A stretch of DNA of 64,000 bases from Pedobacter steynii (GTDB lineage Bacteria > Bacteroidota > Bacteroidia > Sphingobacteriales > Sphingobacteriaceae): assembly GCF_001721645.1 (NCBI RefSeq), contig NZ_CP017141.1, forward strand, positions 5,828,001 to 5,892,000. The letters are read 5' to 3'. The notes below the pieces were generated by a model. It made no database searches and had not been told where the DNA came from. It saw nothing but the letters and a program-made list of their open reading frames with translations. Each line of letters opens with the position of its first letter. Position 1 is the stretch's first letter. The translations under genes and the position numbers were made by a program. Shown piece after piece: positions 1 to 9,014 of this stretch.

Positions 1-263
1 ATGCACAAAGCCGGACAAGGGCCATCCATTTCATAGATCTGGGTTTAACTAAAAACTTGTTAGAAAATAAGGCAAGTTTGATTTTAGATGCTACAAACCT
101 GCTCAATACCCGGAAGACAAACACGGTAACCAGCGGACAGGATTATGTTTTAAACCAGCTGAGTAATCCAAATGCAGCACGTTATCGCCTAAGCTTTGTC
201 TATCGCTTTAATGCAAAAGAAAACCAGTCTGTGCGTCAGGCAAAGACTGGAAATCGAAATTAA
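1..263 (+). CDS. TonB-dependent receptor-like outer-membrane protein, C-terminal fragment
   Basis: This is the 3' end of a gene that enters from the left edge; the reading frame is open from base 3 with no start needed. The visible residues contain an [10 protein letters not shown]-type motif followed by a short gap and the ending [11 protein letters not shown], the usual last beta-strands of a TonB-dependent or OMP_b-brl receptor, where 'NLLN' lies in the penultimate strands. A hydrophilic tail of about 16 residues follows the last aromatic-rich strand. Such barrels take up siderophores, glycans or peptides across the outer membrane; the substrate cannot be told from this fragment. Its stop overlaps the stop of the convergent next gene by 4 bases. 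Confidence 0.7.
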   Translation, partial: AQSRTRAIHFIDLGLTKNLLENKASLILDATNLLNTRKTNTVTSGQDYVLNQLSNPNAARYRLSFVYRFNAKENQSVRQAKTGNRN

Positions 264-673
264 ACTAACCTACGCTCTGACTCGTCAATTGGGAGGTCAT
301 TAATGCTGGCATAACGTTTTTCCATCAGGCCATTTTCATTAAACTCCCAATTTTCATTTCCATACGCCCGGAACCATTGCCCCTGCTGGTCTTGCCATTC
401 GTATTCAAAGCGCACCGCAATCCTGTTATCAGTATAGGCCCACAATTCTTTTTTAAGTTTATAGTTCAGTTCTTTTTTCCATTTCGTTTCCAGAAATTCC
501 TGAACCGCCCTGCGGCCATTTATAAACGTTGAACGGTTTCTCCAGACGGTATCTATCGTATAAGCGAGAGATACTTTTTCAGGATCCTGTGAATTCCAGG
601 CATCTTCGGCAAGTTGAACTTTTTGAACCGCTGTTTCGAAGGTAAATGGTGGTAACGGATGTTTCTGTTCCAT
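260..673 (-). CDS. NTF2-like protein, DUF1348 family
   Basis: A 137-residue protein matching the DUF1348 branch of the NTF2 superfamily almost end to end. It has the early [16 protein letters not shown] helix, the [13 protein letters not shown] strand region, [20 protein letters not shown] and the C-terminal [13 protein letters not shown]. The fold is a small alpha+beta cone that often binds small hydrophobic ligands, but no reaction is established for this family. The length is normal for the family, there is no signal peptide, and the protein is expected to be cytoplasmic. It is a single gene, convergent with the receptor on its left. Confidence 0.8.
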   Translation of the reverse strand: MEQKHPLPPFTFETAVQKVQLAEDAWNSQDPEKVSLAYTIDTVWRNRSTFINGRRAVQEFLETKWKKELNYKLKKELWAYTDNRIAVRFEYEWQDQQGQWFRAYGNENWEFNENGLMEKRYASINDLPIDESERRLV

Positions 674-736
674 AATGATGTTCTTTGATTTAAGGCAAAA
701 GTATAACAGGCAAAAGCGCTTTAAAAACGATAAAAA

Positions 737-746
737 ATGATATCAT
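737..746. promoter_or_regulatory. 10-bp palindrome between divergent genes
   Basis: A perfect palindrome, ATGATATCAT, lies in the space between the NTF2-like gene (leftward) and the DUF4269 gene (rightward). It could be an operator for either, but no regulator can be assigned. Confidence 0.2.
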
Positions 747-833
747 GCATCATAATTAGTGATTCATCAGGAAGCTAATTGTCATAAACGGAAGGAAAAT
801 GTACATTTAACCTATTCTGACGGGCAAAACATA

Positions 834-1364
834 ATGATTACAAAATTTGATACGATTGAACAACTGGCCAATGGTAGTCCACGACAGCGACATGCTTACC
901 ATACGCTTCAGCAACATCAGATCATGGAGATATTAACTCCTTTTGATCCCATACTTGCAGGAACTGTTCCCATCAACATCGATATTGAAAGCAGCGATCT
1001 GGATATCATTTGCGCTTATCAGAATGGGCGGGATTTTCAGGAATATCTGAAACTCCATTTCTCCGGATTCCATCAATTTCAATTGAAAGAACGCTTTGTC
1101 CATAATGAAAGCTCAGTCATCGCAAATTTCGTAATCAACGATTGGCCCATAGAAATTTTCGGACAGATCAAGCCTTCAAGAACTCAGGCCGCTGTCATTC
1201 ACATGTATGTGGAGTACAATCTGCTTTCCATTCATGGAGAACAATTCCGTCAGCATATTATTCAACTGAAAAAACAAGGACTAAAAACAGAACCAGCCTT
1301 TGCACAAGCCCTGGGAATTAAGGGCGATCCGTATCTTGAATTACTGAAACTATATCCGGCCTAA
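834..1364 (+). CDS. DUF4269 domain-containing protein (nucleotidyltransferase-like)
   Basis: The start at 834 (MITKFDTIEQLANG) is preferred over an in-frame ATG at 759 because it gives a 176-residue protein that matches the DUF4269 family from its first residues. Diagnostic segments are LANGSPRQRHAYHTLQ, FDPILAGTVPINIDI and SSDLDIICAY. The G-T-x-P-(x)-I-D-I-x-x-S-D-L-D stretch resembles the metal/nucleotide-binding strand of nucleotidyltransferase folds. The family has no established biochemical function. It is probably monocistronic; the OhrR-type gene that follows has its own operator. Confidence 0.8.
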   Translation: MITKFDTIEQLANGSPRQRHAYHTLQQHQIMEILTPFDPILAGTVPINIDIESSDLDIICAYQNGRDFQEYLKLHFSGFHQFQLKERFVHNESSVIANFVINDWPIEIFGQIKPSRTQAAVIHMYVEYNLLSIHGEQFRQHIIQLKKQGLKTEPAFAQALGIKGDPYLELLKLYPA

Positions 1365-1425
1365 GCCCAACATCCGGATTCTTCAGGTTTTCTCTCATAG
1401 AAAAGTCATGTTATAAATTATAGCT

Positions 1426-1440
1426 TGCAATTAAATTGTA
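1426..1440. promoter_or_regulatory. Probable OhrR operator with overlapping promoter
   Basis: TGCAATTAAATTGTA is a near-perfect palindrome (12 of 14 paired positions) 34 bases before the MarR/OhrR-type start, and it resembles the known OhrR box. A TTGC at 1425-1428 is followed after exactly 19 bases by TAATTTTA (1448-1455), a one-mismatch fit to the Bacteroidota promoter TTTG-N19-TAnnTTTG. Repressor binding would cover the -33 element of the ohrR-ohr transcript. Confidence 0.6.
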
Positions 1441-1474
1441 CACAACTTAATTTTACACAACAAAACAAACAGCT

Positions 1475-1906
1475 ATGGAAAGTTTAAAACTTGAAAATCA
1501 ATTGTGTTTTCCAATATATGCCTTATCCAGACAAATCACTGCGATATACCGGCCTCATCTGGAAGCCATTGACCTTACTTATCCTCAATATCTGGTTATG
1601 CTTGCACTTTGGCAGCATGAAACGGTTACCGTAAAACAACTGGGCAAATTGTTATGGCTGGATAGCGGAACTCTTACCCCATTGTTAAAACGAATGGAAG
1701 AAAACGAATTGCTGACCAGGAACCGCTCGGAAGCAGATGAAAGGGTCGTCAACATCAGAATTTCGAAAAAAGGGACGGCATTAAAAAAACAGGCAAAGTC
1801 AATTCCGGATGCCATTAAAAATGCACTGGCAACGGATGAAGATCAACTTTTTCAATTGCGGGACCAATTGAAACAAATCCTGTCAGTAACCGCTGAAAAT
1901 AAATAG
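1475..1906 (+). CDS. ohrR: MarR-family organic peroxide sensor/repressor, OhrR type
   Basis: A 143-residue winged-helix MarR protein. Its N-terminal LENQLCFPIYALSRQ places a cysteine at residue 11, the position of the peroxide-sensing Cys of OhrR proteins. The DNA-binding helix and wing follow (LGKLLWLDSGTLTPLLKRME, then SEADERVVNIRIS). OhrR represses ohr until the reactive Cys is oxidised by organic hydroperoxides. The context is decisive: ohr follows 33 bases downstream on the same strand, and an OhrR-box-like palindrome sits just upstream at 1426-1440, suggesting autoregulation of the two-gene operon. A one-cysteine or two-cysteine mechanism cannot be settled by eye. Confidence 0.85.
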   Translation: MESLKLENQLCFPIYALSRQITAIYRPHLEAIDLTYPQYLVMLALWQHETVTVKQLGKLLWLDSGTLTPLLKRMEENELLTRNRSEADERVVNIRISKKGTALKKQAKSIPDAIKNALATDEDQLFQLRDQLKQILSVTAENK

Positions 1907-1939
1907 AAACGAATAACACAAACCCATAAAAAAGATAAA

Positions 1940-2365
1940 ATGAAAGTATTGTATACAGCCGCAGCTACTGCTACTGGCGGAAGAAATGGACAAGTTAAAA
2001 GTTCAGATGGTGTGTTGGATCTGGAAGTACGCATGCCGAAGGCATTGGGTGGCGCGCAGGATGGTTATACCAATCCGGAACAATTGTTTGCTGCCGGATA
2101 TGCTGCCTGTTTCGACAGCGCGTTAAATCTGGTGATTAAAACTGCTAAAATCAGTACAGGAACGACTACAATAAGCGCAGAAGTAAGCATTGGCCCGAAT
2201 GAAACCGGCGGATTTGGACTGGCGGTAAAATTAGCCGCAAACATTCCCGGTGTGGATCAGCAGCAAGCAGAAGAACTGGTAGCGAAAGCCCACCAGATCT
2301 GTCCGTATTCCAACGCAACAAGAGGAAATATTGAAGTGGAGTTAAGTGTCAGCAATAACGACTAA
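1940..2365 (+). CDS. ohr: Organic hydroperoxide resistance protein Ohr
   Basis: A 141-residue OsmC/Ohr-family peroxidase that reduces organic hydroperoxides, using lipoyl-dependent recycling in characterised members. Both catalytic cysteines are present: Cys57 in AAGYAACFDSALN and Cys121 in HQICPYSNATRGN. The N-terminal VLYTAAATATGGRNG and the GGAQDGYTNPEQLFAAGYAACF segment are typical of the Ohr subgroup rather than OsmC. It is cytoplasmic and cotranscribed with ohrR. The operon ends at a clear hairpin with a T-run at 2394-2431. Confidence 0.93.
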   Translation: MKVLYTAAATATGGRNGQVKSSDGVLDLEVRMPKALGGAQDGYTNPEQLFAAGYAACFDSALNLVIKTAKISTGTTTISAEVSIGPNETGGFGLAVKLAANIPGVDQQQAEELVAKAHQICPYSNATRGNIEVELSVSNND

Positions 2366-2393
2366 TCTTCATTCGCTTTTAACGTAAATAAAG

Positions 2394-2431
2394 GCCTGAG
2401 CTGATTCTATGGAAGCCGCTCAGGCTTTTTT
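2394..2431 (+). terminator. Rho-independent terminator after ohr
   Basis: GCCTGAGC (2394-2401) pairs perfectly with GCTCAGGC (2418-2425) and is followed by six T (2426-2431). It ends the ohrR-ohr transcript. Confidence 0.85.
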
Positions 2432-2449
2432 ATTGGCACAATAATTCGT

Positions 2450-4222
2450 ATGTTCACATACACCCTCTTCTCATCTCCTATGCCGATCCTGTGGAAATAT
2501 TTTAAAGAGCAAAAATGGTGGGTCGTCCTGGCCCTTATTCTTGCAGCTGTAGCTCAGTTGTTAAGCCTGACTGATCCGATCATCTTCGGGAAAATCATTG
2601 ATGAATATGCTACAAACCCCGGTAATAAAAGCCAACAGGAACTGGTAAACGGGGTGCTTTACTGGTTGGGTATCGCTATTGCTATTGCCATTGCAGCAAG
2701 AATCGCCAAAGCTTTCCAGGAATATTATACCCGGCTCGCCGTACAGCAATTTGGTATGCAAATCTTTAACGACGGCCTGAAACAAACGCTGCGCCTCTCC
2801 TTTCAGGAATTTGAAGAAAGTCATAGCGGAGAAACCCTATCCATCCTGCAAAAAGTAAAGACAGATACCGAACGTTTTATCAACGCTTTCATCAATATTC
2901 TCTTTTCTTCCATCGTCGGAATGGGGTTTCTGATTTGGTATTCCATTACTAAAAACTGGATGCTCGTACCGGTATTTATCATCGGAATCCTGGTTCTGGG
3001 ATCTCTGACAGGCTTGTTGAGTAAAAAGATTAAAACGGTACAAAGGTCGATCAATCGGGAAACGAATAAGATGGCAGGTGTAATTACCGAGTCGCTCCGG
3101 AATATTGAACTGGTAAAGAGCCTGGGCTTAACCTTTCCCGAAATCCGCAGGTTAAAAATACAAACACGGAATATCTACGACCTGGAGATGATGAAAACCA
3201 AAAGGGTCCGGACACTTTCTTTTCTTCAGGGCACGACACTCAACCTGTTGAAACAATCCATTCTGTTTATCCTGCTCTGGCTGATCTTCCGCAACAAACT
3301 CAGTACCGGAGAGCTGATCACCATGCAGTTCATTTCTACTTCCATTTTCGGACCTTTACAGGACCTGGGAAACATTATCCTTAGCTACCGCGAAGTAGAA
3401 GCCTCTGTTCATAATTTTGATCAGTTGATGCAGAAACCAATCGAACGGAAACCAGAATCGCCTAAAAAAACCGGCCCGCTAAAAAACTTATCATTTGACC
3501 GGGTTGTTTTTCGTCATAAAACAGCACAAAGCAATGCCATCGACGACCTCTCTTTCCATGTCAACAGTGGAGAAACCATTGCCTTTGTTGGTCCTTCCGG
3601 ATCTGGAAAATCCACCTTGGTTAAGCTGCTGGTCGGGCTGTATCGCCCGGTATCGGGTTCCATCCTGTTCAATGAATTCAATGCAAAGGAAATCAGTTAT
3701 AATGAACTTCGCCGTCAGATTGGTTTTGTCACACAGGATACCCAATTGTTTGCGGGCACCATCAGGGAGAACCTCTTATTCGTAAAAGGAACTGCAACAG
3801 AGGAAGAGCTGCTGGATGCATTAAACAAAGCTTCCTGTACCAAACTGCTGGAAAAATCGGAGAAGGGAATTGATACCCTGCTTGGTGAAGGTGGTTTGAA
3901 ATTATCAGGCGGAGAAAAACAAAGGATTTCCATTGCAAGGGCGCTATTGAGAAACCCAAGACTACTCATCTTTGATGAAGCAACCTCTGCGCTCGATTCT
4001 CTGACAGAAGAAGAAATCACCAGCACCATCCGTGATTTGTCCATGAGCCAGGACCGCATCACCATTGTTATTGCCCATCGTTTATCTACGATTATGCATG
4101 CTGATATGATCCATGTACTGGAAAAAGGTAAGATCTCTGAAGCTGGTTCTCATGAAGAGTTACTGGAACAAAAAGGACTTTACTACGCCATGTGGCGGCA
4201 ACAGGTTGGAGAAAGGAAGTGA
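2450..4222 (+). CDS. ABC exporter, fused permease and ATPase (type IV/MsbA-like half transporter)
   Basis: A 590-residue half-size exporter. Residues 1-340 form a six-helix membrane domain (for example VVLALILAAVAQLLSL, LGIAIAIAIAARIAKAF and SILFILLWLIF). The ATPase follows with Walker A GPSGSGKST at 381-389, signature LSGGEKQR, Walker B LLIFDEATSALD and the switch histidine in IVIAHRLSTI. Family members export lipids, drugs or peptides as dimers; the substrate is unknown here. An in-frame ATG at 2480 (MPILWKYFKEQ) is an equally good start. The Na+/H+ antiporter begins 19 bases after its stop but appears to have its own promoter inside the 3' end region. Confidence 0.88.
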   Translation: MFTYTLFSSPMPILWKYFKEQKWWVVLALILAAVAQLLSLTDPIIFGKIIDEYATNPGNKSQQELVNGVLYWLGIAIAIAIAARIAKAFQEYYTRLAVQQFGMQIFNDGLKQTLRLSFQEFEESHSGETLSILQKVKTDTERFINAFINILFSSIVGMGFLIWYSITKNWMLVPVFIIGILVLGSLTGLLSKKIKTVQRSINRETNKMAGVITESLRNIELVKSLGLTFPEIRRLKIQTRNIYDLEMMKTKRVRTLSFLQGTTLNLLKQSILFILLWLIFRNKLSTGELITMQFISTSIFGPLQDLGNIILSYREVEASVHNFDQLMQKPIERKPESPKKTGPLKNLSFDRVVFRHKTAQSNAIDDLSFHVNSGETIAFVGPSGSGKSTLVKLLVGLYRPVSGSILFNEFNAKEISYNELRRQIGFVTQDTQLFAGTIRENLLFVKGTATEEELLDALNKASCTKLLEKSEKGIDTLLGEGGLKLSGGEKQRISIARALLRNPRLLIFDEATSALDSLTEEEITSTIRDLSMSQDRITIVIAHRLSTIMHADMIHVLEKGKISEAGSHEELLEQKGLYYAMWRQQVGERK

Positions 4223-4229
4223 TTTTTTC

Positions 4230-4237
4230 TATTTTTG
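4230..4237 (+). promoter_or_regulatory. TAnnTTTG -7 box abutting the antiporter start codon
   Basis: TATTTTTG is an exact match to the Bacteroidota -7 consensus and ends only 4 bases before the ATG at 4242. Transcription from it would start at or very near the start codon, giving an almost leaderless mRNA. Confidence 0.4.
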
Positions 4238-4241
4238 TCAA

Positions 4242-5840
4242 ATGATACATGCCAATTTACTCCTGATCCTTGCCTTGTTTTTTGCAATGGCACTACTTTA
4301 TCTGCTAAGCCAACGCTGGAAAATATCTTATCCTATTTTCCTTGTGATCGGCGGATTGGGGATCAGCTTCATTCCGGGCATTCCTCCGATAAATGTTAAT
4401 CCTGACATTGTATTTCTGATCTTCCTTCCCCCTTTACTATTTGAAGCGGCCTGGTACACCTCATGGAATGAGTTCTGGAAATGGAAAAGATCCATACTTC
4501 TGCTCGGTTTTGGGCTGGTACTCATCACTTCCGTGGCCATCGCCTATTTCTCGGTCAGCATTATCCCGGGTTTTACACTTGCCCTGGGCTTCCTGCTGGG
4601 TGGCATCATCTCTCCACCGGATGCGGTGGCAGCAACCTCGGTATTAAAGGGTGTCAGCATGCCAAAACGAGGACTCACCATGCTTGAAGGAGAAAGTCTC
4701 GTCAATGATGCCGCATCCTTAACGGTATTCCGCTTTGCATTGGCCTGTATCCTTACCGGACAATTTGTATTTCAGAAAGCAGCCACAGATTTTATCGTTC
4801 TGGCAGTAATGGGCGTATTTGTAGGGTTGACGATTGCACATATCCTTTATCTCGTACTTCGTTACTGGGCAAAATCATCCAGCATTACTACTCCCATTAC
4901 GCTGATTGCTCCTTACCTCATGTATATTGTTGCAGAGCAATTTCACTGGTCCGGTGTTCTGGCAGTGGTTAGCGGTGGATTGTTTCTTTCCTTTCGTTCC
5001 AATGATTTCCTAAACTACCATACACGTATGCAAACCAAGGAAGTATGGGCGACGGTAGGCTTTTTGCTCAACGGCTTTGTTTTTATCCTCATCGGACTGG
5101 AATTGCCGGTTATTGTAGCAGGGTTGGAAGGTTATTCGATCAAAGAATCCATCCATTATGCATTGATGATTAGTGTAATTGTCATTGTAGCCCGTATTAT
5201 TCTCGTTTACCTGGTAACTTTTATCCCCAGATTGCTGAGCCCGAAAATCAGGAAGAACGAGAAGAGTCCGGGTTTCAAACTTCCATTTATCATCGGTTGG
5301 GCAGGTATGCGCGGCGTAGTGTCCCTGGCATCCGCTTTGGCCATTCCCTTAACCCTGACTAACGGAGCCGCTTTTCCTCACCGTAACCTGATCTTGTTCA
5401 TCACTTTTATTGTCATTCTGGTTACCCTGGTATTTCAGGGATTGACACTTCCGATCTTCCTGAAATTATTAAAAGTGGAAGAAATAGATGATCATATTCC
5501 TTTTGATCAGCAGAAGGAAGCCATTCACCTGTTGATTGCCAAAGAGACCGTTTTACATATGGATCGTAAATACAGCAAAGAAATGGCTGATTTTGAAACC
5601 ATAGCCAGAATTAAAGAGCAGATGGAGCGCAGCATCAGGGCTACCGAACAGACCGTTACCGAGCAGAAACAGCAGGTGGCTTCAGTAAGAAAGCTTTACA
5701 AAAAAATAATGCTCGACCTCACCGCCTTCAGAAGAATGGAATTAAATAAACTGCGTGCAACAAAACAATATGATGATGAGGTGCTCAGGGATATGGAAAG
5801 TAGCCTGGATCTGGAAGAAGCACGTTTTTATAAACACTAA
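4242..5840 (+). CDS. Na+/H+ antiporter, CPA1/NhaP family
   Basis: The frame is open back to 4113, inside the ABC gene, but the first 43 codons are non-membrane and unlike the family. The start MIHANLLLILALFFAMALLY at 4242 gives a normal 532-residue antiporter. About 12 membrane segments can be seen. The conserved transport core GGIISPPDAVAATSVLKG is followed by EGESLVNDAASLTVFR, which holds the ND motif of CPA1 exchangers, and GWAGMRGVVSLASALAIPL is the conserved late segment. The last 110 or so residues are cytoplasmic and helical (MADFETIARIKEQMERSIRA), a likely coiled-coil regulatory tail. It exchanges Na+ or K+ for protons across the inner membrane. Confidence 0.9.
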   Translation: MIHANLLLILALFFAMALLYLLSQRWKISYPIFLVIGGLGISFIPGIPPINVNPDIVFLIFLPPLLFEAAWYTSWNEFWKWKRSILLLGFGLVLITSVAIAYFSVSIIPGFTLALGFLLGGIISPPDAVAATSVLKGVSMPKRGLTMLEGESLVNDAASLTVFRFALACILTGQFVFQKAATDFIVLAVMGVFVGLTIAHILYLVLRYWAKSSSITTPITLIAPYLMYIVAEQFHWSGVLAVVSGGLFLSFRSNDFLNYHTRMQTKEVWATVGFLLNGFVFILIGLELPVIVAGLEGYSIKESIHYALMISVIVIVARIILVYLVTFIPRLLSPKIRKNEKSPGFKLPFIIGWAGMRGVVSLASALAIPLTLTNGAAFPHRNLILFITFIVILVTLVFQGLTLPIFLKLLKVEEIDDHIPFDQQKEAIHLLIAKETVLHMDRKYSKEMADFETIARIKEQMERSIRATEQTVTEQKQQVASVRKLYKKIMLDLTAFRRMELNKLRATKQYDDEVLRDMESSLDLEEARFYKH

Positions 5841-5854
5841 GAAATCATTTACAA

Positions 5855-5879
5855 CTGTCCGGGATCTGTTTCCGGACAG
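5855..5879 (+). terminator. Hairpin after antiporter gene
   Basis: CTGTCCGG (5855-5862) pairs perfectly with CCGGACAG (5872-5879) 15 bases past the antiporter stop. No good T-run follows, so termination is less certain. The rest of the 5841-6050 gap shows no coding potential. Confidence 0.45.
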
Positions 5880-6050
5880 ATATAATATATGATATAGAGA
5901 TATCAAGATGTCTAAAGTAATTATCCGGTTTTCTCCATTCCTTATAAGGTAGTCCTTTCAATTGAAAAGGATAATACTGCTTTAACAACCAAAAAAATCT
6001 TCCAGCGTAAGGTTCGTTTCAGGAGAGGCACTTATGAATAAAAAGAATGC

Positions 6051-7379
6051 TTACTTTAAAAAGTCTGATACTTTATCCAAAAGTTGGTTTCCTTTTTCTT
6101 TTAACCCTTTACCCTGATCGGTAATATTCTTCTGGCTGGTCATTTTTTCCATTTCGGCACTCAGGGTTTTGAACCGGTCTATGGTGGCAAAAATCTCATC
6201 AGTATGGCTCACCTTATTTTCTTTCATCAGCTTTCTCCAATCAATTTTAGCAAGGGTTGCCATCATATACCTCGTACCGATCTTACTGATAAAAACTTTA
6301 TCATAAATGCCATTTAGTTTTGCATCGGGATCCCGCTCTTTAAGGTAGCCGATAGACTCTTCAATGGATTTCTTTTCACTATCAGAGAGCAGCGGACTGG
6401 CCTTTAGTTTAGTCAGCGCAGCAATAGCCTGATCATTTCTTCGTCTTTTTATTGCCACATAACTTTCAATACTCCAAACCAGTTCAGTCTGTAAACCCAA
6501 TTTATGCGCATCAGCGAGGAAGGCTTCGAAATCATCCAGTGCACGCTCTTCATCAATATCCCGTTTCATCATCAGGCGGTCAAAGCCTCTGAACAGATGG
6601 TTAAGACTGTGAAAAGCGACATTGGTCTGCTCATTATTCAGCTTTCCCCAATTAAAAAATGCTCTGGTATATGGGAGATCAATACCTTTATTTTTTTCCA
6701 GCCATTTGATGTTGCTACCCATCTCATCTTCTGATAAATAATAAAACCGGTTGGAAAAGAAGAGAAAACCACGGACAAACTGAAGTAAGGTTTTCATTTC
6801 ACTATCAGGTAATTTATCTGGCTGGGTTTTACTGCATTCATAAAGAGAAATTTCCACACCTAAATCCCTTGTAGCCAATACCAGCATACTCAAAATAGCA
6901 TGTTCCATATTCTGCAGGAAAATTTTATCCGCTTCACTGCGTTTTACCGCCTGTTTTACCAGATTTTGCTTTTCCACAGGCTCAGCATACACAGCATTGA
7001 TTCCGTCCATCAAAGGAGGAAAGATATCTTCATCGGTTTCCACGACAAAGCTTTTAATATTCCGGTAATCACGGTACAAAAGAACCATCTCTGTTATGGA
7101 AAGCTCTTTCTTTTTCGGATCGATCCCGGAAAGACTCCTGGAGACCGACTGTAATTCTCTGGAATGTTTCTGATATTCAGGCATGGTGGTATCCTGTACT
7201 CCTGCTGCACGCAATCCAATTTTTCCAAACTTCCAGACAATAATTTTATCTGAAGTCAGGCTCTTTGCAAGTTCAACACGATCTTTTTCCAACAGGATCT
7301 GGTCTGTTTGTTCACTGGAACAGCTCCATTGCAGCCCTATCATAAACAGGCAGAGGTATTTTTTCATTTCAAATTTCAT
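6051..7379 (-). CDS. Lipoprotein of unknown function
   Basis: A 442-residue protein starting MKFEMKKYLCLFMIGLQWSC. The hydrophobic run ending LQWSC is a lipobox, so it is expected to be lipid-anchored in the periplasm or outer membrane. An alternative start at 7367 (MKKYLCL) is just as good. The mature part is largely helical and charged, with TPR-like stretches (for example FEAFLADAHKLGLQTELVWSI, then RRNDQAIAALTKLKASPLL), but I do not recognise a named domain. Its start lies only 7 bases after the stop of the ankyrin-repeat gene, so the two are almost certainly cotranscribed and may act together. Confidence 0.75.
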   Translation of the reverse strand: MKFEMKKYLCLFMIGLQWSCSSEQTDQILLEKDRVELAKSLTSDKIIVWKFGKIGLRAAGVQDTTMPEYQKHSRELQSVSRSLSGIDPKKKELSITEMVLLYRDYRNIKSFVVETDEDIFPPLMDGINAVYAEPVEKQNLVKQAVKRSEADKIFLQNMEHAILSMLVLATRDLGVEISLYECSKTQPDKLPDSEMKTLLQFVRGFLFFSNRFYYLSEDEMGSNIKWLEKNKGIDLPYTRAFFNWGKLNNEQTNVAFHSLNHLFRGFDRLMMKRDIDEERALDDFEAFLADAHKLGLQTELVWSIESYVAIKRRRNDQAIAALTKLKASPLLSDSEKKSIEESIGYLKERDPDAKLNGIYDKVFISKIGTRYMMATLAKIDWRKLMKENKVSHTDEIFATIDRFKTLSAEMEKMTSQKNITDQGKGLKEKGNQLLDKVSDFLK

Positions 7380-7386
7380 TTTAGCA

Positions 7387-8748
7387 TCAGTTTGATTTGC
7401 TGATGGCGTCTACGGGCAGGACCTTTTGGTTGATGAAAGGATTCCAACGTTTATCGCCGGTCCTTTTCATCGTTTCTGCAGCCAGAATTTTAGGGGTATA
7501 ACCGTATTGGTCTTTCACGGTGGTATTTGCTCCTCTGGAGATCAGAAACATCGCGATCTCGTAGCGATTATTTTCAATGCTACGCATCAGCGGGGTTTTG
7601 CCTGTTTTATCGGCCAGGTCTATTGTTGCGCCTTTAGCAATCAGCAGTTGCACAATTTTTAGGTTCTTCGGATTCGATGCTGCTTCCAGCAATATACCAG
7701 CACCATAATTATTGGTCAGGTTTACATCCGCCCCATTCCTGATCAGGTATTCCGTTATTTCATAGTTTCCTGTTTTCACTGCCGCGGAAAGCGCAGATAC
7801 ACCATCAAAACGTTCACTCTTATAATTCACATCCGAAGATTTGCTGATTAAAAATTTAATCTTGATCAGGTCTCCGTTATTTACAGCTGCAATCAGGGGG
7901 CTCACACCTCCATCTTCGCCCAGATTTACAGTCGCGCCCGCACGAATCAGCAATTCCATTACAGCGACCGGAAGGCCCTTATTTGCTGCGGCATAACACA
8001 ATGCACTCTCTCTTCGATGAGACAGGGCATTTACAGCTACTTTTCTCTTTAATAACTTCTTGATGGAGAGGGTATCATTCTCATGGCATGCCCACATCAA
8101 TGCGGTCGTCCCATCTGCTTCGTTCTGTTGGTCGGGGTCTGCCGTTTTATCCAGGATAGTACTGACTACTGCTCCACTTATTGCTTTTTTCTTCAAAGCC
8201 GTCATCAGTATGGTTTCCCCTGAATTTGTGGAACTTCGGTTTACTTCTGCGCCTTTTTTCAGAAGCAGGGCAGCAAGGTCACTCCTTCCATAATTTAAAG
8301 CCCATTGCAATGCAGTCATTCCATTGGGATCTGATCCGGCCTCAGTTACTTTAGCACCATTGTTGATCAATAAAGCGGCTACCTCCGGATGATCTGAAGC
8401 ACAGGCCAGAAATAGCGCCGTATGGCCACCTCCGTTTTTCGCGTTCAGATCTGCCTTTCTGGCAATCAATTGTTTCACCAGGTCTATTTTATTATGCTCT
8501 GAGACCAGCATCAACAAGGTCCAGTCCAGATTGGAATAGTCTTTATCGTCCTTCTTTAAACCACCTCTGAAATTTCCTTTAGCCCTGAGGTTAAGGTTCT
8601 TCCCGGCACTAATGTACTTTTTTACCGGTTCATATTTTCTTTCACGTACGTTCAAAAACATCTTTTCAATCAGGGGGCCACCCTGCGCAAAAACGTCGCT
8701 AAACGATACAGCGGCCAGGAGAAAAAGACATAGAAAGCGTTTATTCAT
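7387..8748 (-). CDS. Secreted ankyrin-repeat protein
   Basis: A 453-residue protein with an N-terminal signal peptide (MNKRFLCLFLLAAVSFSDVFAQ). Ankyrin repeats follow along nearly the whole length, with about eleven units of the G-x-T-A-L-x-x-A form such as NGGGHTALFLACASDHPEVA, DKTGKTPLMRSIENNRYEIA and DQYGYTPKILAAE. Ankyrin arrays bind other proteins. With an exported location, a periplasmic or surface partner is likely, and the lipoprotein encoded directly downstream is the obvious candidate. It is the first gene of the two-gene leftward operon. Confidence 0.88.
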   Translation of the reverse strand: MNKRFLCLFLLAAVSFSDVFAQGGPLIEKMFLNVRERKYEPVKKYISAGKNLNLRAKGNFRGGLKKDDKDYSNLDWTLLMLVSEHNKIDLVKQLIARKADLNAKNGGGHTALFLACASDHPEVAALLINNGAKVTEAGSDPNGMTALQWALNYGRSDLAALLLKKGAEVNRSSTNSGETILMTALKKKAISGAVVSTILDKTADPDQQNEADGTTALMWACHENDTLSIKKLLKRKVAVNALSHRRESALCYAAANKGLPVAVMELLIRAGATVNLGEDGGVSPLIAAVNNGDLIKIKFLISKSSDVNYKSERFDGVSALSAAVKTGNYEITEYLIRNGADVNLTNNYGAGILLEAASNPKNLKIVQLLIAKGATIDLADKTGKTPLMRSIENNRYEIAMFLISRGANTTVKDQYGYTPKILAAETMKRTGDKRWNPFINQKVLPVDAISKSN

Positions 8749-8894
8749 AATAAATGTGAATTTAGAGAAAATTACCAGATGAGAAAGCAGAATTAATCCG
8801 CGGCCTTCCTGTCAACTTCTAAAAGCCCGGGCATAACCTGTAAATGAGGGTCGTTAATTGATAAGCGCATCGCTTTTAAATCAATTAAAAGCGG

Positions 8895-8925
8895 AAAGCC
8901 CCGATATTTTACCAATCGGGGCTTT
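8895..8925. terminator. Bidirectional terminator hairpin
   Basis: AAAGCCCCGAT (8895-8905) pairs with ATCGGGGCTTT (8915-8925), an 11-bp perfect stem with a 9-base loop. It lies about 90 bases past the stop of the leftward MBL-fold gene and is the likely end of that operon. Confidence 0.75.
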
Positions 8926-9014
8926 ATTAACAAATCTGGAAAACTGAGTATTTTCTCAGTCCGGTTATTCCGTAAAAAATCAGTTACTTCATCTGGTAAG
9001 CCACTGTTTTTCTA

